DNA from: an uncultured Faecalibacterium sp.
GTDB lineage: Bacteria; Bacillota; Clostridia; Oscillospirales; Ruminococcaceae
Assembly: GCA_934525405.1 (NCBI GenBank)
Contig: CAKSZF010000026.1
Coordinates: forward strand, 1 to 17,057
Length of the DNA stretch: 17,057 nucleotides
Direction: 5' to 3'
In this document: one piece after another, positions 6,585 to 12,486 of the stretch
How positions within the stretch are numbered: position 1 is the first letter of the stretch
How the letters are laid out: every line of letters begins with the position of its first letter
The notes under the pieces: model-generated
Database searches by the model: none
The model's input: only the letters and a program-made list of their open reading frames with translations
Told to the model about the DNA's origin: nothing
Translations under genes and position numbers: made by a program

Positions 6585-6773
6585 ATGAACGCATTCGTAG
6601 ACCCTGAACTGTGCATCGGCTGTACCCAGTGCGCCGGGCTGTGCCCCGCCGTGTTCCGCATGGAGGGGGTTCTGGCTGTGGCAGAGCCCGGCCCCATCCC
6701 GCCGGAGGAGGTGCCGCAGGCCGTTACCGCAGCCCAGAGCTGCCCGGTAAGCGCCATCCGCATCGAGGAATAA
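6585..6773 (+). CDS. Small [4Fe-4S] ferredoxin
   Basis: The 62-residue protein has the motif C10-x2-C13-x2-C16-x3-C20-P and a second CP near the end (C53-P54). That is the pattern of single-cluster ferredoxins such as the Thermotoga type, where C10, C13, C16 and C53 hold one [4Fe-4S] cluster and C20 is not a ligand. In those proteins C20 often pairs in a disulfide with another Cys, but no partner exists here. It is a cytosolic electron carrier; its partner enzyme is not evident from neighbours. AAGGAGG (6571-6577) is seven bases before the ATG, which decides the start within a longer open frame. A strong terminator follows, so it is transcribed alone. Confidence 0.9.
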   Translation: MNAFVDPELCIGCTQCAGLCPAVFRMEGVLAVAEPGPIPPEEVPQAVTAAQSCPVSAIRIEE

Positions 6774-6789
6774 GCCCGGCATCGCTAAG

Positions 6790-6821
6790 GCTGCTGCACA
6801 GCGTGTGCGGCAGCTTTTTTT
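6790..6821 (+). terminator. Terminator of the ferredoxin gene
   Basis: Stem 6790-6799 with 6805-6814 (ten pairs, one of them G-T), five-base loop, then seven T residues. It lies 17 bases after the ferredoxin stop. Confidence 0.88.
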
Positions 6822-6829
6822 GCGGCGGG

Positions 6830-6925
6830 ACGATTTGAAATGCCCTCCGCATAAATTATACGATTGTCACGGCTTACGAGCCGTGACAATCGTATTTTTA
6901 CGAGAGATGGCATCACGAAAAGCAG
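6830..6925 (+). repeat. Structured intergenic repeat, copy B (shortened)
   Basis: The copy begins ACGATTT, then AAATGCCC (6838-6845) and TCCGC (6846-6850) exactly as in copy C. The 3' partners of both stems are missing: the sequence jumps to ATAAATTATACGATTGTC. The long hairpin is kept as a perfect 17-bp stem (6858-6874 with 6879-6895) around a TACG loop, followed by TTTTT. The tail TTTTTACGAGAGATGG resembles the tail of copy C. It lies between the ferredoxin terminator and the polA promoter. Confidence 0.7.
6858..6899 (+). terminator. Terminator-like hairpin of repeat copy B
   Basis: A perfect 17-bp stem with a four-base loop followed by TATTTTTA. It could act as a second terminator behind the ferredoxin gene and insulate polA, although it belongs to the repeat. 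Confidence 0.5.
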
Positions 6926-6971
6926 CCGCTTCTCTTTTTTGCGCAAAAAGCTCCCGCGCGGTACAGTTTTG

Positions 6972-6980
6972 TGCTATACT
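6972..6980 (+). promoter_or_regulatory. Extended -10 promoter of the polA operon
   Basis: TGC directly before TATACT (6975-6980) forms an extended -10 box. No good -35 box is seen at the right distance. The start codon is at 7017, after CGGAGG (7002-7007). Confidence 0.5.
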
Positions 6981-7016
6981 ATAAGATGTGAGATTACGCA
7001 ACGGAGGAACTGCATT

Positions 7017-9590
7017 ATGCGTTTACTGGTCATTGACGGCAACAGCATTGCCAACCGCGCTTTTTACGGCATCAAGCTGCTGACCACCAAGGACGGACGT
7101 TACACCAACGCCATCTATGGCTTTTTGAACATTCTGCTCTCCCTGCTCAAGGAGTGCCAGCCGGACGAGGTCGCCGTGGCTTTTGACCTGAAAGCCCCCA
7201 CCTTCCGGCATAAAATGTACGATGGCTACAAGGCCACCCGCCACGCCATGCCCGAGGAGCTGGCGCAGCAGATGCCGGTACTCAAGCAGCTGCTGGCAGA
7301 CCTTGGCTACCGCACCGTTACCGCCGAGGGCTGGGAGGCGGACGATATTCTGGGCACGCTGGCTGCTGCCTGCGCCGCCCGGAAGGACGACTGCTTCCTT
7401 GCCACCGGAGACCGGGACAGCCTGCAGCTGGTGAGCGAAAGCACCACCGTGCTGCTTGCTGCCACCGTGATGGGGCGCAGCAAGACCGTGGTGATGGACG
7501 AGGACGCCATTCAGGAAAAATACGGTCTTGCGCCCAAGCAGCTCATCGAGGTGAAGAGCCTGATGGGCGATACCTCAGATAATATCCCCGGCGTGAAGGG
7601 CATCGGCGAAAAAACTGCCCTCTCGCTGGTGCAGGCCTTCGGTTCGCTGGATGGCGTGTACGAAAACATAGATGACAAGCGCATCAAGCCCAAGCAGCGG
7701 GAGCACTTGTTGGAGGATAAGCCCATGGCTGAGCTGAGCCACACACTGGGCACCATCCGCACCGATGCCCCCATTGACACCGCCGAGGGTTCCTACACCG
7801 TGGGCGAGGGTAACAAGCCCGCCGCCGTGCGGCTTTTGCAGGAGTTAGAGATTCACTCCCTGATTCCCCGGTTCGGGCTGGACGGCGTAGCGCCGGAAGC
7901 CGCCGCCGAGGAACAGGCCGTGGAGCTGCCGGAGGCTGACCTCGCTCCCCTGCCCCTGACCCCTGCCGGGCACTATCTGGTAGCCGCCCGCCCCGCCGTT
8001 ACCGGCAAGCAGGGCACCCGCAACGTGGTATTGCAGCCGGAAAGCTGGTACGCCGTGCAGGATGCCACCGTCTACCCGCTGGAGGATGCCGAGTTGCTGC
8101 GGCTGCTGGACAATACCGATGTGACGCTGGATGTGTTCAACTCCGCGCCCCTGTACGCCAAGGCCATGGCTGCCGGCGGCTGGGGCAGCAGCATCGTCTG
8201 GGACGGCAAGCTGGCCGCCTATCTGCTGGATGCCTCCGCCTCCAAGTATCAGATCAGCGAGCTGATCCCCGCCTACAAGGCCGCTGCCGCCTTTACCTGC
8301 ACCGATTACCCGGACGCCGGGCGGCTGGCCGACCTGTTTGCCCGGATGAAGGCCGAGATCACCGCCTGCGGCGAGGATGCACTGTACAACGAGATCGAGT
8401 TCCCGCTGGCACAGGTGCTGGCCGACATGACCCGCACCGGCGTGCTGGTGGATAAGGACGGCATCGAGCAGTTCGGCGTAAAGCTGCGGGAGGAACTGGA
8501 ACAGGTGCTGACCCGCATCCACATGGAGACCGGCAGCGCTACCTTCAACCCCAACAGCCCCAAGCAGCTGGGCGAAATGCTGTTCGATACCATGGGTCTG
8601 CCCCACGGCAAAAAGACCCAGCGCGGCTGGTCCACCGATGCCGAAACGCTGGAAAGCCTGCGTGAGTACCCGCTGGTGGAGGACGTTTTGCAGTACCGCG
8701 CCTACCAGAAGCTGAACTCCACCTATGTGGAGGGTCTGCTCAAGGTCATTGGCGAGGACGGGCGCATCCACTCCACCTTCAATCAGACCGAAGCCCGCAC
8801 CGGGCGGCTCTCCTCCGATAATCCCAACCTGCAGAATATCCCCATCCGCACCGAGCTGGGCAGCCAGCTGCGCGCCTACTTTATTGCAAAGCCGGGCTGT
8901 GTGCTGGTGGACGCGGATTACAGCCAGATCGAGCTGCGCATCTTGGCGCACATCACCGGGGACGAGCACATGCAGCAGGCCTTTTTGAACGGCGAGGACA
9001 TCCACCGCAGCACTGCCGCCAAGATCTACGGCATCCCGCAGAGCGAGGTGACGCCCCGGCTGCGCTCCTCTGCCAAGGCTATCAACTTCGGTATCATGTA
9101 CGGCAAGGGCGCATACAGCCTTTCCAAGGATATCGGCGTGACCGTGAAGGAGGCAGACGCCTTCCTCAAGAACTATCTGGCGGCCTTCCCCAGTGTGAGC
9201 GGCTATATGGACAAGACCATCGCGGACGCAAAGGCAAACGGCTATGTGTCCACCCTGTTCGGCCGCCGCCGCACCCTGCCGGAACTGGCCAGCACCAACT
9301 TCAATGTGCGCGCCAGCGGCGAGCGTATGGCCCGCAACACCCCCATTCAGGGCACCGCTGCGGACGTGATCAAGCTGGCCATGGTGCGGGTGTGGAAGCG
9401 CCTGCGGGACGAAAAAATGGCCAGCCGCCTGATTCTGACCGTCCACGATGAACTGATCGTGGAGGCCCCGGAGGCGGAGGCCGAGCAGGCTGCCCGCATT
9501 CTGCGGGAGGAAATGGAAGGCTGCGTGCAGTACGCGGTGCCCCTGAGCACCGATGTGCACGCAGGCAAAAACTGGCTGGAGGCACACTAA
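7017..9590 (+). CDS. polA: DNA polymerase I
   Basis: The 857-residue protein fills RNA-primer gaps and works in excision repair. The 5'-nuclease domain comes first: DGNSIANRAFYG (7-18), EADDILG (107-113), TGDRD (130-134) and GDTSDNIPGVKGIGEKTA (from 184) with its metal-binding Asp residues. The middle region, about 300-450, aligns with the 3'-5' exonuclease domain but lacks the DxE pair and other metal ligands, so proofreading is probably absent, as in Bacillus pol I. The polymerase domain has motif A DADYSQIELRIL (catalytic Asp634), motif B with R683, K687, F691 and Y695, and motif C VHDE (809-812). The start is ATG 7017, nine bases after CGGAGG; the frame runs open upstream to 6864 through repeat copy B. 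tsaD follows after one base. Confidence 0.97.
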   Translation: MRLLVIDGNSIANRAFYGIKLLTTKDGRYTNAIYGFLNILLSLLKECQPDEVAVAFDLKAPTFRHKMYDGYKATRHAMPEELAQQMPVLKQLLADLGYRTVTAEGWEADDILGTLAAACAARKDDCFLATGDRDSLQLVSESTTVLLAATVMGRSKTVVMDEDAIQEKYGLAPKQLIEVKSLMGDTSDNIPGVKGIGEKTALSLVQAFGSLDGVYENIDDKRIKPKQREHLLEDKPMAELSHTLGTIRTDAPIDTAEGSYTVGEGNKPAAVRLLQELEIHSLIPRFGLDGVAPEAAAEEQAVELPEADLAPLPLTPAGHYLVAARPAVTGKQGTRNVVLQPESWYAVQDATVYPLEDAELLRLLDNTDVTLDVFNSAPLYAKAMAAGGWGSSIVWDGKLAAYLLDASASKYQISELIPAYKAAAAFTCTDYPDAGRLADLFARMKAEITACGEDALYNEIEFPLAQVLADMTRTGVLVDKDGIEQFGVKLREELEQVLTRIHMETGSATFNPNSPKQLGEMLFDTMGLPHGKKTQRGWSTDAETLESLREYPLVEDVLQYRAYQKLNSTYVEGLLKVIGEDGRIHSTFNQTEARTGRLSSDNPNLQNIPIRTELGSQLRAYFIAKPGCVLVDADYSQIELRILAHITGDEHMQQAFLNGEDIHRSTAAKIYGIPQSEVTPRLRSSAKAINFGIMYGKGAYSLSKDIGVTVKEADAFLKNYLAAFPSVSGYMDKTIADAKANGYVSTLFGRRRTLPELASTNFNVRASGERMARNTPIQGTAADVIKLAMVRVWKRLRDEKMASRLILTVHDELIVEAPEAEAEQAARILREEMEGCVQYAVPLSTDVHAGKNWLEAH

Positions 9591-9591
9591 A

Positions 9592-10599
9592 ATGATCATT
9601 CTCGGAATCGAGTCTACCTGTGACGAAACTGCCGCTGCACTGGTGGAGGACGGACGGCATCTGCTGAGCAACGTCATCTCCACCAGCGTCAAGGAGCAGG
9701 CGCTGTACGGCGGCGTTGTACCGGAGATCGCCAGCCGCCGCCACTGCGAGTTTATCAGCGCTACGGTCAAAAAGGCTCTGCTGGACGCCGGTAAGACCAT
9801 AGACGATGTGGACGCCGTGGCTGTCACCTTTGCGCCGGGGCTCATCGGTGCGGTGCTGGTGGGCGTGAATTTTGCCAAGGGTCTAGCCTACTCGGCAGGT
9901 AAGCCGCTGGTGCCGGTGCACCATCTGCGGGGACACATCGCTGCGCTCTACCTGACCCACCCGGAGCTCAAGCCGCCCTTTTTGTGTCTGGTGGCCTCCG
10001 GCGGGCACAGCCACATCGTGGAGGTGCAGGACTACACCCACTACCACATTCTGGGGCACACCGTAGACGATGCTGCGGGCGAAGCCTTTGACAAGGTGGC
10101 CCGCACACTGGGTCTGCCCTACCCCGGCGGCCCCAGCGTAGCCGCCGCCGCAAAGACCGGCGACCCCAAGGCCTACCGCCTGCCGGTGCCCCATGTGGAG
10201 GGCAAGTACAACGTGAGCTTTTCCGGCTTAAAGACCGCCGTGCTCAACGAGGTAAACAAGGCACAGATGAAGGGCGAGGAAGTGAACGTACCCGACCTTG
10301 CTGCCAGCTTTCAGGAGCGCATTGCGGGCATTCTGGCTGAAAAGCTGCTGCTGGCTGCTGCCGATACCGGTGCAAAGCAGGTGTGCCTTGCCGGTGGCGT
10401 AGCCGCCAACGGCCGTCTGCGCCAGCTGGTGAATGACGGTGCCCAGAAGCTGGGCGCCAAGGTCTACCTGCCGGAGCTGAAGTTCTGCGGCGACAACGGC
10501 GCGATGATTGCGGCACAAGGCTACTACCAGTACATTGCCGGGCACACCGCCGGGCTGGAACTGAACGGCCTGCCCACCCTGCCCATCGACTACGAATAA
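9592..10599 (+). CDS. tsaD: tRNA N6-threonylcarbamoyladenosine transferase TsaD
   Basis: The 335-residue protein is full length for TsaD (formerly Gcp/YgjD). It moves the threonylcarbamoyl group from TC-AMP to A37 of tRNAs that read ANN codons, working with TsaB and TsaE. The N-terminus ILGIESTCDETAAALV is the family signature. The metal-binding histidines are His111 and His115 in VHHLRGHIAA. The nucleotide loop VASGGHSH and the late CLAGGVAANGRLR and CGDNGAMIA motifs are present. ATG 9592 starts one base after the polA stop, with GGAGG (9578-9582) inside polA, so translation is probably coupled. tsaB and tsaE are not in this window. Confidence 0.97.
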   Translation: MIILGIESTCDETAAALVEDGRHLLSNVISTSVKEQALYGGVVPEIASRRHCEFISATVKKALLDAGKTIDDVDAVAVTFAPGLIGAVLVGVNFAKGLAYSAGKPLVPVHHLRGHIAALYLTHPELKPPFLCLVASGGHSHIVEVQDYTHYHILGHTVDDAAGEAFDKVARTLGLPYPGGPSVAAAAKTGDPKAYRLPVPHVEGKYNVSFSGLKTAVLNEVNKAQMKGEEVNVPDLAASFQERIAGILAEKLLLAAADTGAKQVCLAGGVAANGRLRQLVNDGAQKLGAKVYLPELKFCGDNGAMIAAQGYYQYIAGHTAGLELNGLPTLPIDYE

Positions 10600-10621
10600 A
10601 CACAACACCGGAGGTATTCCC

Positions 10622-11356
10622 ATGACCGAGCGCAACCCTATCCTGCAAAGCCTGTTCGACCGCAAGTCGGTGCGGGTGTATGAAGAAAAGCCCATCCCTG
10701 CCGAGATGAAGCAGGCCATTTTAGAAGCTGCCGCACAGGCGCCCTCTGCGGGCTGTCAGCAGCTGTATACCATTTTAGATATCACCGACCCGGCGCTGAA
10801 GGAATCGCTGGCTGAAAGCTGCGACCACCAGCCCTTTATTGCCAAAGCGCCGCTGGTGCTAGTGTTCTGCGCCGACTGCAAAAAGTGGTACGACGCCTAT
10901 TTAGAGGTCGGCTGCACGCCCCGCACCCCGGGTGTGGGCGATTTGATGCTGGCAGTCACGGACGCCGCCATTGCCGCCCAGAACGCCGTAGTTGCCGCCG
11001 AGAGCTTTGGCATTGGCTCGTGCTACATCGGGGATATCATGGAAAACTGCGACACCCAGCGCAGTCTGCTGCATCTGCCGGACTATGTGTTCCCGGCAGT
11101 GATGCTGGTGTTCGGCTGGCCCACCCAGCAGCAGAAAGAGCGGACAAAGCCCCAGCGCTGCGCCATGGAGCACATCGTGCACGAAAACGGCTACCGCACC
11201 ATGGACGGCGCGGAGCTGCGGGACACCTTCGGCTACAAGGCCGGCAACGCGCCCTTTGAGCAGTGGTGCACCGCCTTTTGCAACCGCAAATATAACTCCG
11301 ATTTCTCCAAGGAGATGACCCGCTCGGTGGAGGAATATCTGAACCAGTTCCGGTAA
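10622..11356 (+). CDS. Nitroreductase-family FMN oxidoreductase
   Basis: The protein has 244 residues. FMN-binding features are RKSVRVY (14-20), the APSAG segment (40-44, followed by Cys-Gln-Gln where Asn-Gln is more usual) and FGIGSCYIGDIMEN. The length and the C-terminal arm (CNRKYNSDFSKEMTRSVEEYL) fit the larger NfsA/Frp-like clostridial group that uses NADPH. Members reduce nitro compounds, quinones or flavins; the natural substrate is unknown. GGAGG (10610-10614) is seven bases before ATG 10622, and only 22 bases separate it from tsaD, so it is the last gene of the polA-tsaD run. A hairpin terminator follows after 40 bases. Confidence 0.87.
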   Translation: MTERNPILQSLFDRKSVRVYEEKPIPAEMKQAILEAAAQAPSAGCQQLYTILDITDPALKESLAESCDHQPFIAKAPLVLVFCADCKKWYDAYLEVGCTPRTPGVGDLMLAVTDAAIAAQNAVVAAESFGIGSCYIGDIMENCDTQRSLLHLPDYVFPAVMLVFGWPTQQQKERTKPQRCAMEHIVHENGYRTMDGAELRDTFGYKAGNAPFEQWCTAFCNRKYNSDFSKEMTRSVEEYLNQFR

Positions 11357-11396
11357 TCTAAAACGTTTCCGAACCACATATTATAGCAATTAAAAT

Positions 11397-11430
11397 GAGG
11401 CAGCTGCACGGCATTTTGTGCAGCTGCCTC
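11397..11430. terminator. Terminator between convergent nitroreductase and nnrD
   Basis: A perfect 13-bp stem (11397-11409 with 11418-11430) with an eight-base loop. The minus-strand side is followed by ATTTTAATT and the plus-strand side by TTCTCG, so it works best for nnrD but probably serves both genes. Confidence 0.75.
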
Positions 11431-11437
11431 TTCTCGT

Positions 11438-12337
11438 TTATCTCTGATTTTCCGCAAACAGTGCGCCCAGCTCCGGCAGGATATCATGAGGCAGCATTCC
11501 GTACTCACCGCGCTTTGCGGCGGCGCGGTCGGCGGCGGCACCGTGCAGGTATACCGCGCAGGCGGCGGCTTCGTAAGCGGGCAGACCGCATGCCAGCAGC
11601 GCCGCCAGCATGCCCGCCAACACATCCCCGCTGCCGCCCCGGGCAAGCCCCGGGTTTCCGGTGGGGTTCACGCACGCACGCCCATCCGGGCTTGCCACCA
11701 CGGTGCGTGCACCCTTCAGCACCACCACGGCGTTCCACGCCTTGGCATAGCGCAGGGCGATACCCTCCCGGTCGGCGGCAAGCTCTGCTGCCGAAAGGCC
11801 GGTCAGGCGCGCCATCTCGCCGGGGTGCGGGGTAACTACCAGTTCTCCCGCCGGGTGCGGAAAGGGCTTGCCCTCGGCCAGCAGCTGGGCGGCGGCGTTC
11901 AGACCGTCTGCGTCCAGCACCGCAGCGCCCGCAAAGCCGGGCAGCAGCTGCTGCACCAGCGTGCGGGTCTCGGCGGCGCGGGCGGCGCTTTGCGCTGTGC
12001 CGCCAAGGCCGGGGCCCAGCAGCAGCACGGTGGCCTTCTGCCGTCGGAGCAGCGGCACATTCTCCGGTGCAATACCGCCCTGTGCGCCCTCTTTACAGGG
12101 GCACAGGCAGCACTCCGGCAGGCGGATGACGGCGGCGCTGACCACCGGCTCTACGCTTGCAAGGGTGACGATGCCCGCCCCGGTGCGCAGTGCACCCTCG
12201 GCTGCCAGCAGGGCCGCGCCCCGGTAAAAGGCACTGCCCGCCACCGCCAGCACACTGCCAAAGGTGCCCTTATGGCTGTCCCGGGCACGGCGCGGGATGC
12301 TTTGCCAGACAAATTCTTCGGTAATTTCCACAGCCAT
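11438..12337 (-). CDS. nnrD: ADP- or ATP-dependent NAD(P)H-hydrate dehydratase
   Basis: The 299-residue protein belongs to the ribokinase-like YjeF C-terminal (NnrD/CARKD) family, which uses ADP or ATP to turn damaged hydrated NAD(P)H back into NAD(P)H. Visible motifs are HKGTFGSVLAVAGS near the N-terminus, LLLGPGLGG, VLDADGLNAAA, VVTPHPGEMARL and the nucleotide and catalytic loop GGSGDVLAGMLAALLA. Many bacteria fuse this domain to the epimerase NnrE; here the protein holds only the dehydratase, so NnrE must be elsewhere or absent. ATG 12337 is chosen for GGAGG seven bases upstream. A TTG at 12364 in the same frame would place the start inside repeat copy C. Repeat copy C forms its leader. 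Confidence 0.93.
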   Translation of the reverse strand: MAVEITEEFVWQSIPRRARDSHKGTFGSVLAVAGSAFYRGAALLAAEGALRTGAGIVTLASVEPVVSAAVIRLPECCLCPCKEGAQGGIAPENVPLLRRQKATVLLLGPGLGGTAQSAARAAETRTLVQQLLPGFAGAAVLDADGLNAAAQLLAEGKPFPHPAGELVVTPHPGEMARLTGLSAAELAADREGIALRYAKAWNAVVVLKGARTVVASPDGRACVNPTGNPGLARGGSGDVLAGMLAALLACGLPAYEAAACAVYLHGAAADRAAAKRGEYGMLPHDILPELGALFAENQR

Positions 12338-12354
12338 GGGCGCACCTCCAGAGA

Positions 12355-12486
12355 ACGATTTCAAATGCCCTCCGCGTTGCTGTGGGCATTTTTAGCGGAA
12401 TAAAAATTTTAAGATTGTCGGTTTGGAAAATCTGCGGATTTTCCAAACCGACTTTTTTCACAAGAGAGGATTTTTTCGGGATAGCA
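12355..12486 (+). repeat. Structured intergenic repeat, copy C (most complete)
   Basis: The copy starts ACGATTT. AAATGCCC (12363-12370) pairs with GGGCATTT (12384-12391), and TCCGC (12371-12375) pairs with GCGGA (12395-12399). The two stems cross, as in a pseudoknot. The long hairpin is a perfect 16-bp stem (12417-12432 with 12437-12452) with a TGCG loop, followed by TTTTTTCACAAGAGAGG. The element ends exactly at the stop codon of the minus-strand GTPase gene and reaches to within 17 bases of the nnrD start, filling the whole gap. Compared with copy A, seven of 16 hairpin positions differ and each change is matched on the other arm. Confidence 0.75.
12417..12458. terminator. Hairpin of repeat copy C, possible terminator of the GTPase-nuclease gene
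   Basis: A perfect 16-bp stem with a TGCG loop lies about 35 bases past the GTPase-nuclease stop. Six T residues follow on the plus strand, but on the minus strand, where the gene ends, the T tract is broken (AATCTTAAAATTTTT). Termination is possible but not certain. Confidence 0.45.

Noticed and set aside
6864..7016. N-terminal extension of DNA polymerase I
   Set aside because: It would translate the tail of repeat copy B and the promoter; CGGAGG and the standard MRLLVIDGN start support 7017.
7845..9878. 677-residue minus-strand ORF opposite polA and tsaD
   Set aside because: It is an antisense shadow of GC-rich coding sequence; it crosses two clear genes and has no recognisable domains.
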